Part shown: positions 19,662 through 28,100 of the stretch, piece by piece | Layout: each line of letters begins with the position of its first letter | How positions within the stretch are numbered: the stretch's first letter is position 1 | Origin: Rhizobium sullae | Lineage (GTDB): Bacteria; Pseudomonadota; Alphaproteobacteria; Rhizobiales; Rhizobiaceae | Assembly (NCBI RefSeq): GCF_900169785.1 | Contig: NZ_FWER01000016.1 | Coordinates: 157 to 41,684, forward strand | Reading direction: 5' to 3' | Length of the DNA stretch: 41,528 nt | Notes under the pieces: generated by a model | What the model was told of the DNA's origin: nothing | Seen by the model: only the letters and a program-made list of their open reading frames with translations | Databases searched by the model: none | Position numbers and translations under genes: made by a program

Positions 19662-19883
19662 ATGATTGCCAGCAAATTGACGAGCAAGGCACAGACGACG
19701 ATACCGCAAGCTGTCCGCACGGCCCTTCATCTGACGGAAGGGGACTCGATCATCTATACTTTGGAGGCCAACGGCCGGGTGACGATATCGCGCGCTCCAC
19801 ATGAGACGCCATTGGAAGATCCATTCGGCACTTTCTCCGAATGGGACAGCGAGGCGGATCGCAGAGCCTATGCCGATCTTTAA
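19662..19883 (+). CDS. PrlF/AbrB-type antitoxin
   Basis: This 73-residue protein has a swapped-hairpin AbrB/SpoVT DNA-binding domain: SKLTSKAQTTIPQAVRTALHLTEGD (residues 4-28), then a strand YTLEANGRVTISRA. The C-terminal tail PFGTFSEWDSEADRRAYADL is typical of PrlF-family antitoxins and should be the toxin-binding part. ggaggtgag precedes the ATG. It overlaps the toxin start by 14 bases, as in an intact toxin-antitoxin operon, but the toxin frame is broken. Confidence 0.88.
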   Translation: MIASKLTSKAQTTIPQAVRTALHLTEGDSIIYTLEANGRVTISRAPHETPLEDPFGTFSEWDSEADRRAYADL

Positions 19884-20209
19884 GCAGGGCGACATCGTTC
19901 GCGTGCCTTTTCCCTCCACTGATCGCGACACCCGCCAGCGCAGGCCGGCGCTCGTCGTATCGGCTGGTCAGATCGGTGAAAACGCTGCGCTGCTCTGGGT
20001 CGTGATGATCACTTCAGCGGAGAACCGGCCCTTGGAATGGCGATGTCGCGATTCCCGATTACGTCGCTTCTGGTTTGCCCGCTCCCTCGGTCGTCCGTCC
20101 GGTGAAAATCGCCACGGTGGAAAGCCGCCATGTCGAAACGATCGGCAAATTGTCGGACTCGACGGTGGGGGTAGTCCTGACCCACGTGCGGGCTCTGATC
20201 GAGGGCTGA
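19870..20209 (+). pseudogene. PemK/MazF-type toxin, frameshifted
   Basis: The frame starts MPIFKQGDIVRVPFP and continues RQRRPALVVSAG and LLWVVMITSAENRP, all marks of PemK/MazF endoribonuclease toxins. At about 20029-20033 (cccttgg) one extra base throws it out of frame. Removing one T restores NGDVAIPDYVASGLPAPS, VRPVKIATVESRHV and a tail ending THVRALIEG with a TGA at 20207-20209, the full expected C-terminus. The span is 340 bases, one more than a multiple of three. Either the toxin is inactivated by a recent single-base insertion, or there is a sequencing error. Confidence 0.85.
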
Positions 20210-20219
20210 CCAGATACAG

Positions 20220-20570
20220 CTACAGCGGCCGGTTGATGTTCTTGTAGGTCTCTTCGAACTGCTTCATCCGCTCGTCATAGGCGGCCTTGATGCAGGCAGC
20301 ATCAGCCTTGCATTCTTGGCGCTTTTTCAGCCAGGCCGTCTGCTCGTCCTGCAGCGTGCCGCGTGAGCCCATCGCGAGGAGGCCCGAAAGAAGATTGAAC
20401 GTCGTCGTCATTCGCACGTCGGCGTCGTTGAGCGCGCGGTTGTCGCAGATCACTTTCTCATCCGGCTTCAGTTCCTTCGCATCGCAGTCGAAGCTCGCGG
20501 CCCAGGTCGCCCCAGAGCCCAAGCCAGTTGCGGAAATGGCAAGGATGGCGAGGGTGAGGGAACATCTCAT
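20220..20570 (-). CDS. LprI/DUF1311-like secreted protein
   Basis: The 116-residue product begins MRCSLTLAILAISATGLGSG and has a signal peptide with likely cleavage after the AASF region. The mature part FDCDAKELKPDEKVICDNRALNDADVRM and WLKKRQECKADAACIKAAYDERM has the spaced cysteines of the DUF1311/lysozyme-inhibitor LprI family, which act in the periplasm. aggaag precedes this ATG, so a longer frame up to 20654 is rejected. It lies head-to-tail behind the DUF1232 gene and converges on the broken toxin gene. The inhibitor role is only by family similarity. Confidence 0.75.
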   Translation of the reverse strand: MRCSLTLAILAISATGLGSGATWAASFDCDAKELKPDEKVICDNRALNDADVRMTTTFNLLSGLLAMGSRGTLQDEQTAWLKKRQECKADAACIKAAYDERMKQFEETYKNINRPL

Positions 20571-20604
20571 GCAACTCTTCCTGTTCTCGGGGATGCGGGG
20601 CGCC

Positions 20605-20979
20605 TCAAAGGAAGGCCAACACCAGAAAGATGAAGCAGCAGGCCCAGACGGCAAGGACGAAAAGAAGCCCCGCTCTGCTACGGCCCGGACGGCTGGCGCG
20701 CAATGCGGCCTCCTTCCTGAGGTCGGCCATGATCTGCGGCGGGACGAGCTTGACGGCGAGCAGAATGCCGAGCGGCAGGATGACGAGGTCGTCGAGATAG
20801 CCGAGGACCGGGATGAAATCCGGGATCAGGTCGACAGGTGAAAGCGCATAGGCGGCCACTGCTGCAGCCGCCGCCTTGGCAAGCCATGGAACGCGTGGGT
20901 CACGAGCGGCAAGCCATAATGCGGCGATGTCACGCTTCAGTGACTTCGCCCATGTTTTCGCTTTTGATATCAGTTCCAT
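20605..20979 (-). CDS. DUF1232 (YkvA-like) small membrane protein
   Basis: This 124-residue protein has the DUF1232 core: AKAAAAAVAAYALSPVDLIPDFIP, VLGYLDDLVILPLGI and two hydrophobic segments, with a third at the C-terminus (LLFVLAVWACCFIFLVLAF). The motif SPVDLIPDFIP is diagnostic. The function of the family is unknown. aggaac lies upstream of the ATG. It is divergent from the Deg protease gene, with about 120 bases between them. Confidence 0.88.
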   Translation of the reverse strand: MELISKAKTWAKSLKRDIAALWLAARDPRVPWLAKAAAAAVAAYALSPVDLIPDFIPVLGYLDDLVILPLGILLAVKLVPPQIMADLRKEAALRASRPGRSRAGLLFVLAVWACCFIFLVLAFL

Positions 20980-21097
20980 GCCGCAAGTTCCTCATGTGCT
21001 TTCAAACCCGTCTTATTCCTCCATGCTTCCGCCCTCTTTCCTTTCTAGCGTCCAGCGCTACAACACTTTCTCAATACGAAGTTCAAAAGGGATCCCA

Positions 21098-22501
21098 ATG
21101 CAAGGCCTGTTGAAACGCGCTTCCATCTCGCTCTTTGCGCTGGTCGTCGCTGTGCCGCTTGGCGCATATGCGCAGGATGCGAAGACCGTACCGCAGAGCC
21201 GGACGGAAATGCAGCTTTCCTTCGCGCCGCTCGTCAAGGAGACGTCAGGCGCTGTGGTAAATGTCTACGCAGAGAAGATCATCCAGCGCCGATCTCCCTT
21301 CGCAGGCGACCCCTTCTTCGAGCAGTTCTTCGGCCAGCAGATGCCGAATCGTACCGAGAAGCAATCCTCGCTCGGCTCCGGCGTCATCGTCGAGGCCGAC
21401 GGCACGGTGGTGACCAACAACCACGTCATCGAAGGCGCGGACGACATCAAGGTGGCTCTGTCGGACGGCCGCGAGTTTCCCTGCAAGGTCGTGCTCCGCG
21501 ATGACCGATTCGATCTCGCAGTGCTGAAGATCGAAACAAAGGCGAACTTCCCGGCGCTTGCGATCGGCAATTCGGATGCAGTGGAAGTCGGTGATCTGGT
21601 GCTTGCGATCGGCAATCCCTTTGGCGTCGGCCAGACGGTGACGAGCGGCATCGTTTCGGCGCTGGCGCGCAACCAGGTGGTCAAGAACGAGTTCGGCTTC
21701 TTCATCCAGACCGACGCCTCGATCAATCCGGGCAACTCGGGCGGCGCGCTGATGAACATGAAGGGCGAACTGATCGGCATCAACACGGCGATCTTCTCGC
21801 GTGGCGGCGGCTCGAACGGCATTGGCTTTGCAATCCCTGCCAACCTGGTGAAGGTGTTCCTGGCATCGGCTGATGCCGGCTTGAAGTCGTTCGAGCGCCC
21901 CTATGTCGGCGCCACTTTCGATGCGGTGACCTCCGAGGTGGCCGAGGCGCTCGGCCTCGACAAGGCGCGTGGCGCGCTGATCGTGAAGGTGACGGATGAC
22001 GGTCCCGCGGCCAAGGCCGGGCTGAGGACCGGTGAGATCGTGACAGCCGTAAACGGCGTTCCGGTCGAGCATCCCGATGCGCTCCTCTATCGACTGACGA
22101 CGGCAGGCCTCGGCAATTCCGTCAACCTGACTGTGGTCGAAAACGGCGGCGAGCAGCAGGTGGCGCTGAAGCTCGACCGCGCTCCGGAAACCTCGCCACG
22201 TGACCAGCGCACGATCGGCGGGCGCACACCATTCACCGGCACCGTCGTCGAGAACCTCTCGCCGCGCGTGGCCGACGAACTGCGCATGCCGACCGAATCG
22301 ACCGGCGTCGTCGTCGCCGACGTGAAGGACGGCTCGCCCGCGGCGCGTCTCGGCTTCGAGCCCAAAGACATCATCGTTTCGATCAACGGCGCGCCGGTGA
22401 AGACAACGGAGGAATTGGTGCAGATGGCCGACACGGATCCCGGCTTCTGGCGCGTCGAGATCGAGCGCGACGGCGAGCGGATACGGCAGTTCTTCCGATG
22501 A
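21098..22501 (+). CDS. degP: Deg/HtrA-family periplasmic serine protease
   Basis: Deg proteases degrade or refold damaged envelope proteins. The start at 21098 gives 467 residues with a signal peptide (KRASISLFALVVAVPLG, cleavage after AYA, near residue 25). The catalytic triad is visible: His109 in TNNHVIEG, Asp139 in DRFDLAVL and Ser214 in NPGNSGGAL. Two PDZ domains follow, about residues 270-360 and 375-467. The frame is open to 20876, but that part lies in the divergent promoter region. The stop overlaps the rarA start (ATGA). It could equally be named degQ or mucD; the symbol is by family only. Confidence 0.93.
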   Translation: MQGLLKRASISLFALVVAVPLGAYAQDAKTVPQSRTEMQLSFAPLVKETSGAVVNVYAEKIIQRRSPFAGDPFFEQFFGQQMPNRTEKQSSLGSGVIVEADGTVVTNNHVIEGADDIKVALSDGREFPCKVVLRDDRFDLAVLKIETKANFPALAIGNSDAVEVGDLVLAIGNPFGVGQTVTSGIVSALARNQVVKNEFGFFIQTDASINPGNSGGALMNMKGELIGINTAIFSRGGGSNGIGFAIPANLVKVFLASADAGLKSFERPYVGATFDAVTSEVAEALGLDKARGALIVKVTDDGPAAKAGLRTGEIVTAVNGVPVEHPDALLYRLTTAGLGNSVNLTVVENGGEQQVALKLDRAPETSPRDQRTIGGRTPFTGTVVENLSPRVADELRMPTESTGVVVADVKDGSPAARLGFEPKDIIVSINGAPVKTTEELVQMADTDPGFWRVEIERDGERIRQFFR

Positions 22502-23814
22502 GCGACGATCTCTTCGCACCGCGCATTCCTGAGGATGTCGCCAACAGGCGGCCCCTGGCCGATCGGCTTCGGCCGCAGACGCTTGCCGACGTCACCGGCC
22601 AGGAACATCTGACGGGCGAAGACGGCGTTCTGCGCCGGATGATCGCGAGCGGCTCGCTCGGTTCCATGATCTTCTGGGGTCCGCCCGGCACCGGCAAGAC
22701 GACCGTTGCCAGGCTGCTTTCCGGTGAAGCGGGTCTCGCCTTCGAACAGATCTCGGCGATCTTCTCCGGCGTCGCTGACCTCAAGAAGGTTTTCGAGGCG
22801 GCGCGCCTGCGCCGCATGGACGGTCGCCAGACCTTGCTTTTCGTCGACGAGATTCATCGTTTCAACCGCGCCCAGCAGGACAGCTTCCTGCCGGTCATGG
22901 AAGACGGCACCGTCATCCTTGTCGGCGCCACCACCGAAAATCCGTCCTTCGAACTCAACGCCGCGCTTTTGTCTCGCGCCCGCGTGCTGACCTTCAGGTC
23001 GCTCGATGAAGAAAGCCTGGAAGTGCTGCTGAAGCGCGCCGAGACGGCCGAAGGCAAGGCGCTGCGGCTGACGGAAGATGCACGCGCCAGCCTCCTGCGC
23101 ATGGCGGACGGCGACGGTCGTGCCGTGCTGACGCTTGCCGAGGAGGTTTGGCGTGCTGCCCGCGATGGCGAGAGCTTCGATACCGAGGCTCTCACCCGCA
23201 TCGTGCAGCGCCGCGCCCCGGTCTACGACAAGGCGCAGGACGGCCACTACAACCTGATCTCCGCGCTGCATAAGTCGGTGCGCGGTTCCGATCCGGATGC
23301 GGCGCTCTATTACCTCGCCCGGATGTTCGATGCCGGCGAAGACCCGCTCTATCTCGGGCGGCGGCTGGTGCGCATGGCGGTGGAGGATATCGGCCTTGCG
23401 GACCCGCAGGCGCTGGCGATCTGCAATGCGGCCAAGGACGCCTACGATTACCTTGGGTCTCCGGAAGGTGAATTGGCACTGGCGCAGGCCTGCGTCTATC
23501 TGGCGACCGCTCCGAAATCCAATGCCGTCTACACGGCCTTCAAGGCGGCCACGCAGGCGGCAAAAGAGAACGGCTCGCTGCTTCCCCCGAAGCATATCCT
23601 GAACGCGCCGACCAAGTTAATGAAGGGCGAGGGTTACGGCGAGGGCTATCGCTACGACCACGACGAGCCCGACGCCTTTTCGGGCCAAGATTATTTCCCG
23701 GAGAAGATGGGCCGCCAGACCTTCTACGATCCGCCGGAGCGCGGCTTCGAGCGGGATATCCGCAAGCGGCTGGAATATTGGGCGAAGCTCAGAAAAGAGC
23801 GCAATCCGCGCTAG
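22498..23814 (+). CDS. rarA: Replication-associated recombination protein RarA
   Basis: RarA (MgsA) is an AAA+ ATPase of the clamp-loader type that acts at stalled replication forks. The 438-residue protein has LADRLRPQTLADVTGQEHL, Walker A GPPGTGKTT starting at about residue 61, Walker B LLFVDEIHRFNRAQQD and sensor-like GATTENPSFELN. The C-terminal tetramerisation domain contains LHKSVRGSDPDAALYYLARM. It is coupled to the Deg protease gene by a four-base overlap, an arrangement I recall from other rhizobia. Confidence 0.96.
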   Translation: MSDDLFAPRIPEDVANRRPLADRLRPQTLADVTGQEHLTGEDGVLRRMIASGSLGSMIFWGPPGTGKTTVARLLSGEAGLAFEQISAIFSGVADLKKVFEAARLRRMDGRQTLLFVDEIHRFNRAQQDSFLPVMEDGTVILVGATTENPSFELNAALLSRARVLTFRSLDEESLEVLLKRAETAEGKALRLTEDARASLLRMADGDGRAVLTLAEEVWRAARDGESFDTEALTRIVQRRAPVYDKAQDGHYNLISALHKSVRGSDPDAALYYLARMFDAGEDPLYLGRRLVRMAVEDIGLADPQALAICNAAKDAYDYLGSPEGELALAQACVYLATAPKSNAVYTAFKAATQAAKENGSLLPPKHILNAPTKLMKGEGYGEGYRYDHDEPDAFSGQDYFPEKMGRQTFYDPPERGFERDIRKRLEYWAKLRKERNPR

Positions 23815-23832
23815 TCGCCGTTCGGTGACGTG

Positions 23833-24138
23833 CTATGAGGCACGCTTCTGGCCCGCCGGCGCCGTGATCAGCTTCACCGAAGATTCGGCAAGCCCATGAT
23901 GGCCTTCCATATCCACGACCAGATGCCAGTGGCCACTCTCCGGAACGGCGAGCCTGACGGGGGATTTCTTGGCGACGCCGCCGACATATTTGAAGTCGAG
24001 AACTTCGGTAAAGCGCTGATAGTTCGGCGCTGTCATCAACCGCACATTGTTCACCGCGTTCAGCGTCACCTCGATAACGGTTCCGGCGCGCTGCTCGTGA
24101 AGATCGTAATGGGTAAAGCGGAAGGTCGGTTTCGGCAT
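23833..24138 (-). CDS. DUF1883 domain protein
   Basis: The 101-residue product contains FTHYDLHEQRAGTVIEVTLNA, NNVRLM, KYVGGVAKKSPVRLAVPESGHWHLVVDMEGH, which matches the DUF1883 family of small, mostly beta soluble proteins of unknown function. No signal peptide or membrane segment. It is convergent with rarA, whose stop lies 18 bases away. The opposite-strand frame here is a shadow. Confidence 0.85.
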   Translation of the reverse strand: MPKPTFRFTHYDLHEQRAGTVIEVTLNAVNNVRLMTAPNYQRFTEVLDFKYVGGVAKKSPVRLAVPESGHWHLVVDMEGHHGLAESSVKLITAPAGQKRAS

Positions 24139-24277
24139 CGGTCTTTGCGGATAGAATCTCTATAGCCGCTAATTTTAGGGGATGCCGGTTAAGGAAGAGT
24201 TTGGCTGCATGAGGTCGCAGCGCATCGGGCGCTCCCGCTCTGGGACAGCGAGAGCAGCGCGGTCAGGGCATCTTACC

Positions 24278-24442
24278 TTACGGTAGCTGCCAGAGATTGC
24301 CGACGATGACGTAGAGTTCGACGCAGGCAAGCACGACGCCGAAGATCATCAGGATCTGCGCCGTACGGCGTTCGCGCGTCTGGCTCGTTCCGGTCTTGTG
24401 ACGCGGCGGAGGAAACGAAAAGGGCGGAAACATCAGACGCAT
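24278..24442 (-). CDS. Hypothetical small membrane protein
   Basis: From the ATG at 24442 the product has 54 residues: a Pro-rich basic start (PPFSFPPPRHKTGTSQTRERR) and one membrane segment (ILMIFGVVLACVELYVIVGNLW). The frame is open up to 24526, so a longer 82-residue version is possible; neither start has a clear ribosome-binding site. I do not recognise a family. The basic-then-hydrophobic layout suggests an inner-membrane protein with its N-terminus in the cytoplasm. Confidence 0.5.
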   Translation of the reverse strand: MRLMFPPFSFPPPRHKTGTSQTRERRTAQILMIFGVVLACVELYVIVGNLWQLP

Positions 24443-24718
24443 GGCATTCACATGGATGTCAAAGATTACTGCCGGTGCGGATAGGAAATCCATTCGCGCT
24501 AAAGGCTGAAGATATAGGAATCTCATAAAGATAGCCGATGTCTGAGAGCGTGTTTGAGAAGTGCATTCCCAGCATGACTCTGGTGTGATTCATCGGGTAT
24601 CGGATTGATCGGGGGCCGACACGATGGGACGCTGGGCATAGAATGGCCGGGCAGCCGTGGAATGCAGGCTAGATGCGTATTATAAGAAAGGTCGTTTCGA
24701 CCGAATTCAGGTGAGGCC

Positions 24719-25411
24719 ATGAACCAGGAAATCCGGCTTTTTGGCGCTATTGCGGTCCGACCCGCCGTCCTTGCTCTCATATCCCAGTTCGAAGCGGCTA
24801 CAGGATTCACAGTTGCGGTCAAGTGGGAGCTCAATCCGACGGTAAAGAAGCAGATTGAAGCTGGGGAACCTTTTGACCTCGTCATCATCAATCCGGACCT
24901 GATTGAGGATCTGACCGCCTTGGGAAAAATCAAGGCGGCGAGCCAGGTAGCGTTCGGCCGGATAGCAATGGCGGTGGCGGCCAAGGCAGGCGGTCGGCCG
25001 CTCTACATCGGGTCCGTGGAAGCATTCGAACATGCGTTGAAGAGCGCCAGATCAATCGCCTACGCCAGTGAAGGAACCAGCGGCGGCTACTTCTCCAGTT
25101 TGCTAGAACGCTTGGGAATAGCAGACGAGGTGAAGCCCAAGCTGGTGGCCGTACCAGGAGGGCAGACAGCGCCGGCCGTAGGCCGTGGGGAAGCCGAGCT
25201 GGGGGTTGTTCCCGTGACTTCGATTCTCGCCGCCGCTCCCGAGGTCATGCTTGTCGGTCAGTTTCCGGCAGAACTCCAAAGTTACATTGACTTCGCCATT
25301 GGCATCAGCGCCGATTCAAGGGACGCAGAAGCTGCCAAGCAGCTGTCGGAATTTCTGATGTCAACAGCCGCTGATGACATCTTGGCGGCAAAGGGCCTCG
25401 AGCGCCGCTAA
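24719..25411 (+). CDS. Substrate-binding-like protein (ModA type) without signal peptide
   Basis: The 230-residue product resembles periplasmic type 2 binding proteins of the molybdate group: LFGAIAVRPAVLALISQFEAATGFTVAVKW, FDLVIINPDLIEDLTALGKI, then the hinge IAYASEGTSGGYFSSLLERLGI and a C-terminal LSEFLMSTAADDILAAKGLERR. The protein begins directly with strand 1 (MNQEIRLFGAI), with no signal sequence and no in-frame upstream start, so it is probably cytoplasmic. There are no ABC permease or ATPase genes nearby. ggtgagg precedes the ATG. The ligand is unknown. Confidence 0.75.
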   Translation: MNQEIRLFGAIAVRPAVLALISQFEAATGFTVAVKWELNPTVKKQIEAGEPFDLVIINPDLIEDLTALGKIKAASQVAFGRIAMAVAAKAGGRPLYIGSVEAFEHALKSARSIAYASEGTSGGYFSSLLERLGIADEVKPKLVAVPGGQTAPAVGRGEAELGVVPVTSILAAAPEVMLVGQFPAELQSYIDFAIGISADSRDAEAAKQLSEFLMSTAADDILAAKGLERR

Positions 25412-25501
25412 AAGCGTACTTTACAAACAGCGAATGGCTCACGGCCATCGTCTGATGAGTTTGCGGCGGCGGCGATGGTGATATTTCCGGAGACGGAAAG
25501 G

Positions 25502-26500
25502 CTATTGCCGGTTTTCGCGATCGAGCTGTGAGACCAGTGCAAATACCGCCTCGGATACCGGTGTCTGCACGGCAACAAGCCGCCCCAGCGAAACGACCAT
25601 TCCCGTGAGCGGCACGATTTCCAGCGGCTTTCCGGCCAGCAGATCCTGCAGCATCGATGTGCGCACCGGGCCGAAATTCCGGGACTGCTCGAGGCGCTCC
25701 TCGACGGTGACATCGAAACGGGCGCCGAGCGCGGTGCCGACGGCACGCACTTCGTTCATCACCTTGCCGGCGATATCGCAAAGCGCCGGGTTGGCCATGA
25801 TGTCGCTCATCAACGCGCGCGTCAGGGCGCTGATCGGGTTGAAGGCGGCATTGCCAGTAAGCTTGTTCCAGATTTCGTCGCGGATGCAGTCCGTCGCTGT
25901 AATGTTGAGGTCAGCACGGGTGAAGAGCGCAGCGATGGTTTCGAGGTCGGCGGATGTTTCTCCTGATGGTTCACCCAGGATGAAGCGGCCATTGTTCGAG
26001 AGCTTCACCTGGCCAGGATTGATCACTTCCGCACCCTGATAGGCAACGCAGCCGATGACGCGCTCCGGGCCGATCAGGCGCCAGAGACGGCCGCCAGGAT
26101 CGAGTTCCTGCAACTGCAGTTCGGCATGCGGGCTTTGCCTGTCGCGGTGAAAATACCACCACGGAATGCCATTCAGGATCATGACGACGCGCGTGCCGTC
26201 CTTCAGCAGTTTCGTGATGCCTTCGGCGGCCGGGCCAAGCTGGTGGCCCTTGAGGCCCGTGACGATCAGATCCTGCGGCGGAAGCGCAGACGGGTCGTCC
26301 GTCGCGGTGAGGCGGCCGTTGATCGGCGTCTCGGAGCCGGCCTCGAAGAGGTCAAGGCCATTCTTTCTGATCGCATCGAGATGGGCGCCGCGCGCCACCA
26401 CGGAAACCGTTGCCTCAGCGCCGAGCCCGGCAGCGAGCTTTACTGCCATGGCACCGCCCAGCGCGCCGGCGCCATAGATGCAGATGGTTCTGAAAGTCAT
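25502..26500 (-). CDS. Ketopantoate reductase family (PanE/ApbA) oxidoreductase
   Basis: This 332-residue NAD(P)-dependent enzyme has the Rossmann motif YGAGALGG (residues 9-16) and the PanE C-terminal helical domain with NKLTGNAAFNPISALTRA, containing the Lys and Asn expected in the active site. The family reduces 2-dehydropantoate to pantoate for coenzyme A synthesis, but bacteria often carry several paralogues with other substrates, so I give no symbol. The start at 26500 is preferred to one seven residues upstream. No operon partner is seen. Confidence 0.85.
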   Translation of the reverse strand: MTFRTICIYGAGALGGAMAVKLAAGLGAEATVSVVARGAHLDAIRKNGLDLFEAGSETPINGRLTATDDPSALPPQDLIVTGLKGHQLGPAAEGITKLLKDGTRVVMILNGIPWWYFHRDRQSPHAELQLQELDPGGRLWRLIGPERVIGCVAYQGAEVINPGQVKLSNNGRFILGEPSGETSADLETIAALFTRADLNITATDCIRDEIWNKLTGNAAFNPISALTRALMSDIMANPALCDIAGKVMNEVRAVGTALGARFDVTVEERLEQSRNFGPVRTSMLQDLLAGKPLEIVPLTGMVVSLGRLVAVQTPVSEAVFALVSQLDRENRQ

Positions 26501-26582
26501 GAAAGAACGCTCCGCGATCATTGCTGTCGCGCTAGACCTAGGTCGCGTTCGCCGGATGGCGAGTCGATTTTCAACACCCGCG

Positions 26583-26801
26583 TCAATGCGCCGTAGCGTC
26601 CGCTACAAGTTCATTGCGGCGGAGCTCGTCGATCGCGGCGACGGCATCTTCTGCCGGCCATCCGGCGCGGAGCGCGGCGGCGATCATCTTGACCTCGACC
26701 TCCTGCTCCAGCGCCAGAAAGAGCGGCTCCAGCGCTTCCTGGACGGTGAGGATATGCTCGCGCGGCGAGGCCACGGTCTGGCGTGCTGTCGATAAGGGCA
26801 T
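26583..26801 (-). CDS. Hypothetical small helical protein
   Basis: From the ATG at 26801 this frame encodes 72 mostly helical residues: EHILTVQEALEPLFLALEQEVE, then MIAAALRAGWPAEDAVAAIDELRR. A G-run on the coding strand (ggggggg, about ten bases upstream) could act as a ribosome-binding site. I recognise no family. It is divergent from ftsZ2, with about 180 bases between them, and the overlapping plus-strand frame is judged a shadow. Confidence 0.55.
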   Translation of the reverse strand: MPLSTARQTVASPREHILTVQEALEPLFLALEQEVEVKMIAAALRAGWPAEDAVAAIDELRRNELVADATAH

Positions 26802-26982
26802 CAGAGTTTTCCCCCCCAAGAATCATTGTAAATGCGCGAACGGCAAAAAAGTTCCACACGACATTTCAGAAAGCGCACATCTTGTGCTTTCGCCCTGCCT
26901 CTGCCTTGTTGCGTGCTTAGCCTGACACGCGATTCGGTTTGCCGCAACGAGGGCGGGGACGAGAGCTGGCACAAAGGAGAAT

Positions 26983-28005
26983 ATGATGACGGACGCCAAG
27001 AGCGGGATTTCGGGATTGCGGCCGCGGATAACGGTGATCGGCGTCGGCGGCGGCGGCGGCAATGCGATCAACAACATGATCTCCGAAAATCTGGAGGGCG
27101 TCGATTTCATCGCCGCCAACACGGATGCGCAGGTGCTTGCGACGTCCAAGGCGTCGCGCCGCATCCAGCTTGGCGCGCATGTGACCGAGGGACTGGGTGC
27201 CGGATCGCTGCCGGAAGTCGGTCGTGCGGCGGCCGAAGAATCGATCGACGAGATCATGGATCATCTGGCGGGCTCGCACATGTGCTTCGTCACCGCCGGC
27301 ATGGGCGGCGGCACGGGCACGGGCGCAGCGCCGGTGATCGCGCATGCGGCGCGCTCCGCCGGCATCCTGACGGTCGGCGTCGTCACCAAGCCCTTCACCT
27401 TCGAAGGGAACCGGCGCCTGAGAACGGCGGATATCGGCATCGAAGCGCTCAGGCAGGCAGCCGACACGGTGATCGTCATTCCGAACCAGAACCTCTTCCG
27501 CATCGCCGATGCGAAGACCACCTTCGCCGACGCCTTCATGACCGCCGACCGTGTGCTCTTCGCCGGTGTCGGCTGCATCACCGACCTGATCGTCAAGGAA
27601 GGCCTGATCAATCTCGACTTCGCCGACGTCAAGTCGGTGATGCGCGGCATGGGTCGGGCGATGATGGGAACCGGTGAGTCATCCGGCGACGAGCGCGCGC
27701 TGAAGGCCGCCGAAGCGGCGATCGCCAATCCGCTGCTCGACGACATCTCGATGAAGGGCGCCAGGGGAGTGCTGATCTCGATCTCCGGCGGTTCGGACAT
27801 GACGCTCTTCGAGGTGGACGAGGCCGCAAGCCGCATCCGTGACGAGGTGCAGGACGACGCCGACATCGTCGTCGGCGCGATCTTCGACCGTAATCTCGAC
27901 GGCAAGTTCCGCGTCTCCGTCGTCGCAACGGGTCTCGACGCTGAGCTCTCCGCATCGGCACCGGACGCCGTCGCTCAGCAGGTCCATACGCGCACGCTTC
28001 AATAG
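26983..28005 (+). CDS. ftsZ2: FtsZ-like tubulin homologue, short form (FtsZ2)
   Basis: The 340-residue protein has the full tubulin-like GTPase: [17 protein letters not shown] at the N-terminus, NTDAQVL, the tubulin signature GGGTGTG at residues 108-114, and the T7-loop region [11 protein letters not shown]. The FtsZ C-terminal domain continues with [17 protein letters not shown] and ends near VVATGLDAE, about 24 residues before the end. The long disordered linker and conserved C-terminal peptide that bind FtsA, ZipA or SepF are absent. Rhizobia are known to carry such a second short FtsZ besides the ftsZ of the dcw cluster. aaggaga precedes the ATG. Confidence 0.93.
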   Translation: MMTDAKSGISGLRPRITVIGVGGGGGNAINNMISENLEGVDFIAANTDAQVLATSKASRRIQLGAHVTEGLGAGSLPEVGRAAAEESIDEIMDHLAGSHMCFVTAGMGGGTGTGAAPVIAHAARSAGILTVGVVTKPFTFEGNRRLRTADIGIEALRQAADTVIVIPNQNLFRIADAKTTFADAFMTADRVLFAGVGCITDLIVKEGLINLDFADVKSVMRGMGRAMMGTGESSGDERALKAAEAAIANPLLDDISMKGARGVLISISGGSDMTLFEVDEAASRIRDEVQDDADIVVGAIFDRNLDGKFRVSVVATGLDAELSASAPDAVAQQVHTRTLQ

Positions 28006-28100
28006 GCGATTGGGCGCTTCGCCTGGCTTTGCAGCATGGCCATTTCGGTTGCGACCATCAATCGGAGGTCGATCTCCTAAAGTGCGGTCGGCAAAGGCCT

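Noticed and set aside
26478..26795. Plus-strand frame overlapping the small minus-strand gene upstream of ftsZ2
   Set aside because: It lies opposite a helical frame with better residue composition and ends against the G-run site; no family features.
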